Below are positions 16,578 through 25,932 of a stretch of 64,000 nt of DNA, in pieces. The stretch lies in contig JAWKNO010000002.1 of the NCBI GenBank assembly GCA_041391665.1, positions 1,736,001 through 1,800,000 on the forward strand, given 5' to 3'. This DNA is from Bacteroidia bacterium (lineage in GTDB: Bacteria; Bacteroidota; Bacteroidia; J057). The notes below the pieces were generated by a model, which worked only from the letters and a program-made list of their open reading frames with translations, was not told the DNA's origin and searched no databases. Position numbers and translations under genes: made by a program. Each line of letters begins with the position of its first letter. The first letter of the stretch is position 1.

Positions 16578-19500
16578 AGTTTTCCATGTCTTTCTCATCA
16601 TCATCATCATCATCATCATCGTCGTCCTCCTCCACATCATCCCATTCCCCATTATTCACATAGCTATCATATTTGTAAAACAAGGAAGGCGTGTCTTCAT
16701 CATCCGGATTAACCGTACCTCTCTCAACTTTTTGTTTTAATTTGTTGATCATTTTCCGGATCGAACCTGTGTTAATCTTATATCGTTCCAACCCGGCACA
16801 AAAATGATACAGATTATCGTTAAAATCATCTTCCAGAAAATACATTCCTGAAATTACATCCCTGTAGGCTTTCCCCTCGCGATGTAATTGAAGCGCAGAG
16901 TGAAAATACTGTATGGAAAGTTCGTAATGATATTTGATATCCAGGAAATATAAAAAATCGCGCCCAAGCAATTTTTCCAGCTTCTTAAAAATAGTTTTTT
17001 CTTCATCCTTTTTGTCCTGAATGCGCAATATGGTTCGGTAAAACCTGCACCAGGTCGCCAACTTATAATGGGTATAACCCAGATATGAATAACTTGTCAT
17101 GTAATTCAGTCCGTAGAGATTCAAGTGGTGTACCAGTTCCGCCAAATTATAAATTGAATCAGTAATCAGATACTCCAACATATCCACAACATCTGGCTTT
17201 TTGTCTTTAAATATGTCAACAGCACTAAATTTCCTGGTCATCTCTTTTATAGAGATCACACTGTTTTCATCCAGATATATTTCAACTCTTGATCGATAGT
17301 CTTGAACAGATTTGCCAGCGTCTGGCTTATTTTTATCTTTTTCAAATGCCCTCAGCATCTCTTCAAATTTCCATTCCTTCAAAAACAGCCGGTTTACATC
17401 GGCCTTATACTTATGTTCCATAATTTTTACAAATTTTGAACTGATCGACATATAAGGGGAATACCGAACATAATCCAGCTTCAAATCCAGTTTATCAGAG
17501 GTATGAGGTGTATTCTCTTTTTCCCAATCAAGACTAATGCGGGTGAGTTTTAACTGAATGTCGCTTACCAGCATGACGGTTTCCCAGGTCTCCGTACCTG
17601 TAGAGACATTATTGATGATGGATTGGGCATCCCCTGGCATCAATTCTCTTTCCAAATGAAAGACATCCTTGTATTTCAAAACCTGAGGCCGGTTTGCTGT
17701 TTTATTCTCCCAGGTGATTGCCTTGATGATCTGCACGGCAATCTTGTCTTTAATAAATTCTATAAAATCCGGATCAAAACAAATAGCAGCATCTTTATCT
17801 CCTGCCTGCCTATACCCGGAGAGAAAATCTTTCAGTACATACAGTACTTTTTTATACTGAAAGGCATAACTATAAATCTGACTGGCTTTGAGATAAAACT
17901 GGGCAGCCAGTCGATAGGTAAAAAATACCAGGTCCAGACTGTAAAATCTCTCAGTATTTTTAGTAATCAGGTTGTATGCTTCTATCCAGGATTGGATCGG
18001 TGGTTTATCCGGAAAATCACCTTTTCCCCTTTCCTTAACATTTCCGTCAAAAAGTTTTTTCAACACTTCCATTGATGGTGGGCTGTTTAACTTTGCAGAA
18101 ATAAAAGTCAGGAGCGCGTCTCCGATTTTTGAAAATATATTTCCCAAATCATTGGCGTGATAGGCATTTAGCGGCCGGGCAACCTTATCTGACAGAAGAA
18201 TAAAAATATCAAATAAATAAGGGTTGGCGGGAATTTTATCGTTTAGCAAAAACCCTTTAAACAGGATTCTGTCGTCGGGGTTTTCTATTATTAATTTCCG
18301 GATGGGTGCTAACTCTCTCTCAAACCTCCGCAATAGCCATCTTTGACTCTCCCGATAATATACATAAGCACTTAAAGATGGGTTATAGTCGTATTCATTA
18401 AGCCCACCAAGCTCAGACAAATATTTATGATAAATATCAAACTGATCCGAATCAATACCTGCTGCCGCAGATTTTCGTACCATCCGACGAAATTTCAAGT
18501 CGTATTCAATAAATCGTATTAAAGTGGCTGGCAGATTTTTGTTTTTAAAGAATAGCAAACTACCAACATTGCTGTAGTAGTTTGCGATCAGGGTATTCTT
18601 AAGTTCAGGCATCTTTTCCCAATCACTTATACCCAATCTTCCTGGCTTCTCCCGACCCAAAAGCACTTCTTCCCCTTCAAAACCCAGAAATTTTTTCAAG
18701 GAGTATTCGTATTCTACCAAGTCAAAATCTGTAAGTCCGTCAGCACGCATTTTCTCCAGAACTCCCAGTATAGCCATAAAAGCCTGGTTGAATAGACGAA
18801 AACCCCGGAAATCATTTTTCTCTGGATCAGTTGCATCCTCACCAAACATATATTGATTAAGTGCCCGTGCCATTTTTGCCTTCTCAACTTGCTCAGAGCT
18901 GGCTTCATAAAACTCAGGTAGCTTGTCGATTATTTCCCGATAAACGGTAAAAGCTGATTCGTATGACTGAATTTTTTCGAGTGTAAGACCGAGTTTCAAC
19001 TTATTGGTAATCATCAATATTACCTGATGTTCTGTCAGGTTTTTGATATCAATGGTACGCAGATGCTGAATGGCATCCGAATACTGTATTATCGCCTCAT
19101 CATATTCCTGATCATAATAATGAAGATCTCCGAGGATACTGTGAATAAATCCAATAGAATGAACAAAACCACTTCTTCCCTCATAACGGATATAATTGCT
19201 GTACGATTTCCGCAATTCGTTCAGCTTTTTGTAATAGTGCCGTTTGATCATCAGCGATTCATCCAGCGTAAAATTAAATGCCGCTGCACTCAGATCCGAT
19301 ATCTTTGAAACACACTTGATTTCATTCGCATTCTTATTAAAAAACTTGTAATGAAACAAACCACCGGTTGTGGTACGGATAAAGGTATTGGAATAATGTT
19401 GTAGCAATTCCTTGATAAAGGTCCGCAATTGAGGAGCTTTGTTGATCGTAATCAGCTCGGGAACCAGTTCCAGATTACGCCAGGAAAAACCAAACGAATG

Positions 19501-21117
19501 AAACTTAAAGATGTGGTCGATAATATAGGCTGTAGAGAACAGCAATTTGTCTCCCCATATTTTCTGGTGACGGCTGTGGGTAATGATATAGGGGCGAAAA
19601 ATGACTGACGTAAGGCCAATCACATATTGATCTGAAGTGGTAAAATGAAGATATAAAGGCTCTTTTTGTTGGGTCTCATCATTTTTTTTGACGCCTATCA
19701 ATTGTACATATTGATTCTGAAGGAAGCTTTCATTTTCCGGAACAATATAATCCTCAAAAAGGTCGGTCAGTTTTTTGGGTGTCCCGTTGCTTCGATAAGT
19801 GAGGTAAATAATAAAGTTCTGAAGCAGATAGATAATTTCGTACAGTTCTTTACGGTTAAAAGTTCGGTGAACGTTTGATTTTTCATCGCCCATGAAGCCA
19901 CTTGACAAATACTTAAAATATATCCTGAGATTGTATATCTCGGATTCGCTTTTATGGGTTTCCCCGTCAGTACCTACCAGCTTCAAATTTTCCAGATAGC
20001 TACTGGGAATCAACAACTTACACAAATACGTTTCTGTCATTCTTGTAAGTCCGGAGCCCTGTTTGCTTAAACCATCCTTTAAAAAGCTATCCACATATAA
20101 TACGTCGTGAAAAATGCTGCTATAAAAGGAATCTCGGTCAGCAGTATCCGCTAACGCCGCATCATACATTTCCCGTCCACCAATAAAAATGAATTTGGAG
20201 CGAGCTTTATTGAGGAAATTTTTCAAGTTGGCCAACAATGCAGCTACAGTTTCTTTCCTTTTACGAACTTTGTCTGTGCTGCTTTTTACCTCGGGAAGGT
20301 CATAGGTGGGATCTTCTGCTTCCTTCTCACTGATCGTCAATTTGGAGTTGGGCTCAATTTTGTCGAGCTCATCGAATATGAAAATAAAATCGGGGATATA
20401 GTAGTTACCCCTTATTTTTTCAATATTTTCAAGAATTCGGATCAATCTCCACTCAATTTCTTTTGGCCCGGCAATGGGATATATTTTGTCCGAATCTCTG
20501 GATATAGATACTTTTCCTGTATTATCAGAATCTTCTTTCTCTCCTGCCCGGAATCTGATTTGCGCAGATAACCTTTCATCCAGTTCCCGCAAGTCTTTCA
20601 TCACCTGACTAAATTCGCTGCTGTCGGACAGGTCAATCTTCTCAGAACCAAAATGTTTAGGATTATCAGGAATCAATCCAGACCGGGCTGCATTCTTCCA
20701 AATCTCTTCCATATCATACAACAAATGCCTGCATATCAATCGAAATACAACTGTTTCATTCAGGTCATCCTGTGCAAGACTGATTTCAATAGCCTTAAGA
20801 TTTACTACTGTTTTGTTATTCGAATTATTCCCAATACGCGCGTTTACCTCCTTTATCACCTTTCGCACCAAACTGGTTTTTCCCATCCCCCGAAACCCGG
20901 TGATCAGATATGCACCTGACTTGGTTTTGGAGTTTTCCAGAATCATTTGGAGATGGTCGAGTAGTTTTTTCCTGCCAATAAACCGGGTATCCTCTTTTTC
21001 CGGATCAGTGGAATACGGACTGTGGAAAAACTCATAATTCTCTAATTGAATAAAAACTTCTTTGTTCTGAAGGACATATTTTGTCTGCAGCTTGTTGTCA
21101 ATTTCAGGAGAAAACAT
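16576..21117 (-). CDS. Large P-loop NTPase (STAND/AAA-like) with helical repeats and polyaspartate tail
   Basis: A 1513-residue cytosolic protein. FIGR at 46-49 precedes the P-loop GFRGMGKTS at 74-82; the Walker B strand FIFIFDELDK is at 244-253; a sensor-like segment FIFIGGREMYD follows near 320. This order (conserved xxGR, Walker A, hydrophobic strand with D-E) is that of STAND or AAA-ATPase switch proteins. The long remainder is helical, with TPR-like stretches (for example EYDEAIIQYSDAIQHL near 680), and probably senses a ligand or partner. No effector domain (nuclease, TIR, protease) is recognised. The C-terminus ends in ten aspartates coded by a trinucleotide repeat (16596-16625). A role in signalling or defence is possible but unsupported by neighbours. 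Confidence 0.85.
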   Translation of the reverse strand: MFSPEIDNKLQTKYVLQNKEVFIQLENYEFFHSPYSTDPEKEDTRFIGRKKLLDHLQMILENSKTKSGAYLITGFRGMGKTSLVRKVIKEVNARIGNNSNNKTVVNLKAIEISLAQDDLNETVVFRLICRHLLYDMEEIWKNAARSGLIPDNPKHFGSEKIDLSDSSEFSQVMKDLRELDERLSAQIRFRAGEKEDSDNTGKVSISRDSDKIYPIAGPKEIEWRLIRILENIEKIRGNYYIPDFIFIFDELDKIEPNSKLTISEKEAEDPTYDLPEVKSSTDKVRKRKETVAALLANLKNFLNKARSKFIFIGGREMYDAALADTADRDSFYSSIFHDVLYVDSFLKDGLSKQGSGLTRMTETYLCKLLIPSSYLENLKLVGTDGETHKSESEIYNLRIYFKYLSSGFMGDEKSNVHRTFNRKELYEIIYLLQNFIIYLTYRSNGTPKKLTDLFEDYIVPENESFLQNQYVQLIGVKKNDETQQKEPLYLHFTTSDQYVIGLTSVIFRPYIITHSRHQKIWGDKLLFSTAYIIDHIFKFHSFGFSWRNLELVPELITINKAPQLRTFIKELLQHYSNTFIRTTTGGLFHYKFFNKNANEIKCVSKISDLSAAAFNFTLDESLMIKRHYYKKLNELRKSYSNYIRYEGRSGFVHSIGFIHSILGDLHYYDQEYDEAIIQYSDAIQHLRTIDIKNLTEHQVILMITNKLKLGLTLEKIQSYESAFTVYREIIDKLPEFYEASSEQVEKAKMARALNQYMFGEDATDPEKNDFRGFRLFNQAFMAILGVLEKMRADGLTDFDLVEYEYSLKKFLGFEGEEVLLGREKPGRLGISDWEKMPELKNTLIANYYSNVGSLLFFKNKNLPATLIRFIEYDLKFRRMVRKSAAAGIDSDQFDIYHKYLSELGGLNEYDYNPSLSAYVYYRESQRWLLRRFERELAPIRKLIIENPDDRILFKGFLLNDKIPANPYLFDIFILLSDKVARPLNAYHANDLGNIFSKIGDALLTFISAKLNSPPSMEVLKKLFDGNVKERGKGDFPDKPPIQSWIEAYNLITKNTERFYSLDLVFFTYRLAAQFYLKASQIYSYAFQYKKVLYVLKDFLSGYRQAGDKDAAICFDPDFIEFIKDKIAVQIIKAITWENKTANRPQVLKYKDVFHLERELMPGDAQSIINNVSTGTETWETVMLVSDIQLKLTRISLDWEKENTPHTSDKLDLKLDYVRYSPYMSISSKFVKIMEHKYKADVNRLFLKEWKFEEMLRAFEKDKNKPDAGKSVQDYRSRVEIYLDENSVISIKEMTRKFSAVDIFKDKKPDVVDMLEYLITDSIYNLAELVHHLNLYGLNYMTSYSYLGYTHYKLATWCRFYRTILRIQDKKDEEKTIFKKLEKLLGRDFLYFLDIKYHYELSIQYFHSALQLHREGKAYRDVISGMYFLEDDFNDNLYHFCAGLERYKINTGSIRKMINKLKQKVERGTVNPDDEDTPSLFYKYDSYVNNGEWDDVEEDDDDDDDDDDEKDMEN

Positions 21118-21301
21118 ATTTCAACTTTATAAAAGTATAAATACAATCGTATAGTCTTACGATCACAAATATCTGACAGGAGGGTTTATTCCCTAATATA
21201 GAATGATTTATTTGTAATCCCTACTTTTATCTCCTAAAAAAGCAAAAGCCACCCCGGTATCCGGAATGACTTCTGCCAACTTTATGAAGAAATATTTAAT
21301 C

Positions 21302-22567
21302 CTAATGCCTGACCAGTATCTTCTTGCTATCCGTCCCGCTGTTGCTCTTCATATGCAAAAAATATAGTCCCTGTGGCAAAAATTCAAGGTCCCAGACAAA
21401 CCGATCCAAATACCCCTGCTTTCTGAGCAACTGGTTACCCAATACATCGCTGAGTATCCATTCTCCAACTGCCGGACGGGACATTTCGACTTTCAATAAA
21501 TTTCGCGCCGGATTGGGATAAGCCTGCCAGTTGAATCCCTCCGCAAGCCAGTTGATTTTTGTATCCGTGTCTCCTACAACCAATGAGTCACCTCTTACTC
21601 CCAAACTGAGCGGAAATTCATCTGCGCGCTGCGCTTCCAGTCGCGAGACTGTCATTTTGAATGTTTCAATCAGTTCGCGTTTTCCCCCAAGGTCATCGAT
21701 CATAATGATGCTCATACTCGCAATCCTGCCATAACCGGTCTGTTCGGTCTGATCTATTCTCGTAAGTCCCATCTCCAAAATAGCACCTCCGCCATACGCC
21801 CGCCACATGCTGATCATGTCAACTCCTGGCGTCCCCACCCAGCTATTGTCAAACGCAACTTTTAGCGTAGCAGGATCGACAAGTGTGGTATCAAAATCGA
21901 TACTGAAAGCAAGCCCGTACAGACTGTCTATGGGTTCAGTGGATGTGCCCAGCAGAATATTGACGTGCATCGTATCTCCCGTAAACAGTGAGTCCTCCTC
22001 AATATCTATCTGCAAATTGTTGCCGGTAATAACTTCTTCGCCGGTTTTGTTATGGGAAAATCCGTAATTAAGATGAATGGGAAGGGTATCGGCCATCGTT
22101 ACCGACCCGTCCCCATTAGCATCGGCGTGTTTGTAGTTCAGACCTGTGGAAAATTGTCCAGTCCAGTTTATCGCGGGTTGAGGAATCCATGTCGTCGTGG
22201 CATTCGCCCGGACTGGACCGGTACTCCCGTACGCAATCCCCATGGGAAGTATATCATACACATCCGCTATCCCGTCGTAGTTGGCATCTCCCGGCCATAC
22301 GCTGTCAAGGGCAGCTACCAGTGAGAATATGGGCAAATGGAATCCTTCATTGAGGACATAAGAATTGGTTGCCCCGGTTCCAATAAAAGCTTCACCTACA
22401 GTATAACTCACCGAATAACTTCCGACGCCAACCGTATTCCCTTCGCTGCCGGTAACTTCTCTTACGGTAGTTGCGGGTTGTGCCAGCAGACCGTGTGCGA
22501 AAGAAAGAAAATATATAAAAGTCAGGCTGTGCTGCAGGGCGGTCGATATAAATTTTTTCATCATCAT
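21302..22567 (-). CDS. Secreted dockerin-like protein with T9SS sorting domain
   Basis: A 421-residue secreted protein: N-terminal signal peptide (MMMKKFISTALQHSLTFIYF to LLAQP), a segment common to Bacteroidota surface proteins (VGSYSVSYTVGEAF, VLNEGFHLP), two EF-hand/dockerin-like calcium loops (DANYDGIADVYD and DANGDGSVTMAD), a cohesin-like beta domain (about 190-320), and a type A T9SS C-terminal domain (YPNPARNLLKVEMS to the end). Dockerin and cohesin-like parts suggest a structural or assembly role at the cell surface; no enzyme motif is seen. It starts 4 nt after the stop of the upstream gene, so the two form an operon. Confidence 0.85.
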   Translation of the reverse strand: MMMKKFISTALQHSLTFIYFLSFAHGLLAQPATTVREVTGSEGNTVGVGSYSVSYTVGEAFIGTGATNSYVLNEGFHLPIFSLVAALDSVWPGDANYDGIADVYDILPMGIAYGSTGPVRANATTTWIPQPAINWTGQFSTGLNYKHADANGDGSVTMADTLPIHLNYGFSHNKTGEEVITGNNLQIDIEEDSLFTGDTMHVNILLGTSTEPIDSLYGLAFSIDFDTTLVDPATLKVAFDNSWVGTPGVDMISMWRAYGGGAILEMGLTRIDQTEQTGYGRIASMSIIMIDDLGGKRELIETFKMTVSRLEAQRADEFPLSLGVRGDSLVVGDTDTKINWLAEGFNWQAYPNPARNLLKVEMSRPAVGEWILSDVLGNQLLRKQGYLDRFVWDLEFLPQGLYFLHMKSNSGTDSKKILVRH

Positions 22568-22571
22568 TTCT

Positions 22572-24221
22572 TTATTTCATTCTTTCTCTCACCACTTCGA
22601 AGTTTTCGTAGCCACGACGTATGCATTTTACTTCCCAGTCAAATTCATAGCCGCCCTCTCCCTGAAGCAATTCGGCCACGTCAAATCCTGTGGCATCTTT
22701 GTGCACAACGGCAAGGCCTCTCGATTCGCCGGAAAGAGGCGTTACCATTACGGTCATGCCAGCCTCTGAAGCGATGAGCTGGAAGTGTTCGGGGAATGAC
22801 ACCTTTGCCTTTCCATCTATAAGCCGCGCCGTGCCCCGCAGATAAGCTGCTGCTTCGGGCCCTTCAAGCGAGGCATACCAGATTTCCTTATCGGGCCGGG
22901 TAGGATGTGCGACTCTGAAGTTTTTGGCATCGCCAAAAATTTCTCCCTGCCCAAGTCCGTTGATGATAATTCCCGCTTTTAGTGTATTGGTATTGTCATA
23001 CACATGAACAAAACCATTATTGGTATTTACGCCCATCTCTACTCTCGTCTGACCAGTACCATTGGTGACCGAAACATTCCCTCCGCTATAAGTGATATTC
23101 GTGCCGTTGGGTGTCCAGAAGCTCGAAGTGTTATCTGTCGAAGGCGCCCATTGCGTCCCATTCCACTTCAGCACCTGATTTGCGGAGGGAGTAATATTAG
23201 TAACAGGAAACCCATTTAAACGCACTACTACCGGATTTGGATACGTACCGGCCAGATCCCCACCCGCGGAAGTCCCAAGGGTAATATCATCATTTGCGTT
23301 GAGGTCGCCGGTATTGGTTATAATATTTCCGGAGACGCTGATACCAGAACCACCAAAGTAAGAGGGCAGATTTACCGATCCCCCACCGCTGGACAGCGAT
23401 AAGGTATTCCCGAAAAGCGCAAGGGACTGGATTTCATTCACCGGGTCGGCATCTGCATCGGTATCATCATCAGCCGAAGGCGTCCACTGTAAACCATCCC
23501 ACTTCAATACCTGCCCGACAGCTGTCGGATTGTTAGAAGAAACAGGATTTCCATGAAGCGCGTCGACCGTCAGGTTGGAAAAAGTACCGGACACATCACC
23601 AGAGAAAAATGATGAAGTTGTAATATCATCAGCCGCATTCGTATCACCGGTATTACTGATAGTGGCTCCGGTGATGGAAATGCCCGCACCTGCCACCAAA
23701 GGCGTGCCGTTGTCGAGCGAGGGAACCCAGGCTGTGCCATTCCACTTCAGTACCAGTCCCGCAGCATTTCCCGCGGTATCGACATCCGTGAGATCATTCA
23801 GGGACATACCCAGTGCCTTGTCTGAGGTCTGGGCATACAAAGCAAAAGGCACACTCTGCATATCACGTACTCCCAGAGAAGCATAACTGCCTGAGCCGGT
23901 TGTATCGATTTCGACTTCCAGCGAATAACTCCCCAGACTCCAGTCGATGGCTGAAAAAGTACCCGATACGGGTGTTCCGTTTCCAATAACATGGCTGCTG
24001 ATTCCCTCAGGACTGGTCAGCACAGTGACGGTTTCCTGATATACCGGCAGACCGGATTGCAAAATAGAAAAACGCATGGGGACAGCCTGCGAAGGCAACA
24101 CATTCCCGTTTACGTTTATCTGGGATTGGTAATTGATTCCTTGGGGCGATTGGGCAAAGCTAAGGATGGGTAAAAAAATAAGCAATGCCAGAATTTGTTG
24201 TAAAAAGGTGTTTCGATTCAT
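22572..24221 (-). CDS. Secreted repeat protein, tail-fibre-like, with conserved C-terminal domain
   Basis: A protein of 549 residues from the ATG at 24221, chosen because it opens a clear signal peptide (MNRNTFLQQILALLIF to SFAQSP); a longer frame to 24356 begins with unrelated residues. After a beta-rich head come at least three copies of a VLKWNGTQWAPSxD repeat alternating with DDITxxxFxGDVSG(T)FxNLxV segments, a pattern shared with phage-tail-like and surface proteins of Bacteroidota. The C-terminal ~140 residues (KNFRVAHPTRPDKEIWYASL and LEGPEAAAYLRGTARL) form a conserved module of unknown role. No T9SS domain is visible. It is the first gene of a pair with the dockerin-like protein. Confidence 0.82.
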   Translation of the reverse strand: MNRNTFLQQILALLIFLPILSFAQSPQGINYQSQINVNGNVLPSQAVPMRFSILQSGLPVYQETVTVLTSPEGISSHVIGNGTPVSGTFSAIDWSLGSYSLEVEIDTTGSGSYASLGVRDMQSVPFALYAQTSDKALGMSLNDLTDVDTAGNAAGLVLKWNGTAWVPSLDNGTPLVAGAGISITGATISNTGDTNAADDITTSSFFSGDVSGTFSNLTVDALHGNPVSSNNPTAVGQVLKWDGLQWTPSADDDTDADADPVNEIQSLALFGNTLSLSSGGGSVNLPSYFGGSGISVSGNIITNTGDLNANDDITLGTSAGGDLAGTYPNPVVVRLNGFPVTNITPSANQVLKWNGTQWAPSTDNTSSFWTPNGTNITYSGGNVSVTNGTGQTRVEMGVNTNNGFVHVYDNTNTLKAGIIINGLGQGEIFGDAKNFRVAHPTRPDKEIWYASLEGPEAAAYLRGTARLIDGKAKVSFPEHFQLIASEAGMTVMVTPLSGESRGLAVVHKDATGFDVAELLQGEGGYEFDWEVKCIRRGYENFEVVRERMK

Positions 24222-24420
24222 AATTGCTGATTTATTGCGACTGATATCATTTATGAATTCAAATATAGTAGCCACAATGGCAAAAATATATAACAGAATA
24301 ACCCATCTCTGAATACTGTCACCCTCATTAAATATGGATAAAATATGCCCAGACACAAAATTCTATGATTTTTTTATACCATATTTTTAACTTCTGAAAT
24401 TTTCTATACTATATTTCGGC

Positions 24421-25836
24421 ATGAAACGCCTGGCAGAATTTGTACACAAAGTCCCCGAAGATGTTCACCTTCGGTTTAGAAAATATCTTGATTCACCCTA
24501 TTTTTTCAGTGATAAACGGCTGCTTTACCTATATGATCTTCTCGCAGAGGACAAGCCGGAGAATTGGGACAAACCGCGCCTGTTTGCGGCGTTATTTCCC
24601 GGTGAGTTGTACAACGCTGATCGCATAAACAACTTTTTTTCCTACCTGACACGGGCTGCTGAAAATTTTATCGGTCAGGAAGCCTGGGAGAAACATCCAT
24701 TTTACGCTTCTTTTTTCAAACTTCAGGGTGCGCGTCAAATGGGGCTTAACCGAAGTTTCGAGCATATTCTGAAGCGGGAAAACCATCAGACTTCCATTGC
24801 AGAAGATTTTTACTGTGAATACCTTCTGGCTGATGAATCTGACCTTTTTTTCCTTCAAAAAGCCAGTCGCGAAGACAACAAAAGTCTCGACCAGAAACTT
24901 GCTTCCCTCCACAAGTTTTATCTTGCCGCTATGCTCCGCACTTCCTGCGAATGGCTGAGCCGCAATAATGTCATCGGAGGAAGTGAACAACCACCGGAAT
25001 TGTCTTCCAGTTTGCCTTTTCTGCTGGAGCAGGCGCCTTTATACTTCCATATTCCCGGTATCAGCATTTACTACTATATCCTGCTCACCCTTACCGAACC
25101 CGATACTATTTCGCATTATCACAACCTGCGGGAATCGCTGGGCAGAGAAAGCATTCACCCCGAAGCACTTAAGCCTATGTACCAGTTTGCCCAAAACTAT
25201 TGCATATTTCAGGTAAACAGGGGCAACACCGTCTTTCTTCAATCATTATTTGACTTGTACGATGAGATGATGAAGCGAAATCTGCTTCTAAACGATGGTC
25301 AGATTTCTCCCGGGGATGTCAAAAACATTGTGGCGCTGGGAGCCAGACTGGAAAAATATGAATGGGCTGACGAATTTCTGCTGAACATTGCCCAACATAT
25401 TATTCCTTCTTACCGGGAAGCCGTATTGTCATACAATCAGGCCTACCTGCTCTATAGCCGGAAAAAACTCAGAGAAGCGCAGCGGCTGCTCGCTTTTATT
25501 GAATACCCCGATCTGTTTTATGCATTGGGCGCCAGAACTCTTTTGCTCAAAATATACTATGAACTGGAAGATCATGAGGGATTTGAATCACTCTCACAGG
25601 CTTTTGAAGCTTATCTCCGTCGGCAAAGATTGCTTTCCACTTACCAACGGGAAGCTTACCACAACCTGCTCCGATATGCAAAAAAGCTCTCTCGTCTGCG
25701 CACCGATGCGGCCATCCAGACACCTTCCATTTTTAAACGCAGGCTCAATACCTACCTTGAAAAATTGCAAAAAGCCGCTTCCGTGATGGGACTGGATTGG
25801 CTCATTCAACAAGCGACTATTTTAAAGGAATCCTGA
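24421..25836 (+). CDS. Helical protein of unknown function (471 residues)
   Basis: I do not recognise a named family. The protein has no signal peptide or membrane segment and is predicted to be almost all alpha-helical, with pairs of helices reminiscent of TPR-like repeats (for example LEKYEWADEFLLNIAQHI and YNQAYLLYSRKKLREAQRLL). The opening (FRKYLDSPYFFSDKRLLYLYDLL) resembles proteins I associate with Saprospiria genomes, where several copies per genome occur; this is recall only. A -7-like box TATATTTC (24410-24417) lies 3 nt before the ATG. It is divergent from the secreted pair and convergent with the choice-of-anchor I gene. Confidence 0.8.
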   Translation: MKRLAEFVHKVPEDVHLRFRKYLDSPYFFSDKRLLYLYDLLAEDKPENWDKPRLFAALFPGELYNADRINNFFSYLTRAAENFIGQEAWEKHPFYASFFKLQGARQMGLNRSFEHILKRENHQTSIAEDFYCEYLLADESDLFFLQKASREDNKSLDQKLASLHKFYLAAMLRTSCEWLSRNNVIGGSEQPPELSSSLPFLLEQAPLYFHIPGISIYYYILLTLTEPDTISHYHNLRESLGRESIHPEALKPMYQFAQNYCIFQVNRGNTVFLQSLFDLYDEMMKRNLLLNDGQISPGDVKNIVALGARLEKYEWADEFLLNIAQHIIPSYREAVLSYNQAYLLYSRKKLREAQRLLAFIEYPDLFYALGARTLLLKIYYELEDHEGFESLSQAFEAYLRRQRLLSTYQREAYHNLLRYAKKLSRLRTDAAIQTPSIFKRRLNTYLEKLQKAASVMGLDWLIQQATILKES

Positions 25837-25847
25837 TTTACCCCTAA

Positions 25848-25873
25848 AAAGGAAAACCCCGCTTTGTGCGGGG
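25848..25873 (-). terminator. Rho-independent terminator of the choice-of-anchor I gene
   Basis: The hairpin ccccgc/gcgggg (25857-25862 with 25868-25873, 5-nt loop) is followed on the minus strand by ttttcctttttag, a good U-tract. On the plus strand the following bases (tctgatt) are poorer, so it mainly serves the minus-strand gene ending at 25933, although it also sits 20 nt after the plus-strand gene and may stop both. Confidence 0.85.
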
Positions 25874-25932
25874 TCTGATTGAATTCGACAAAAAAAATTT
25901 TGCGCCCAAAAGGGGCCTGTTATCGTATGCCT

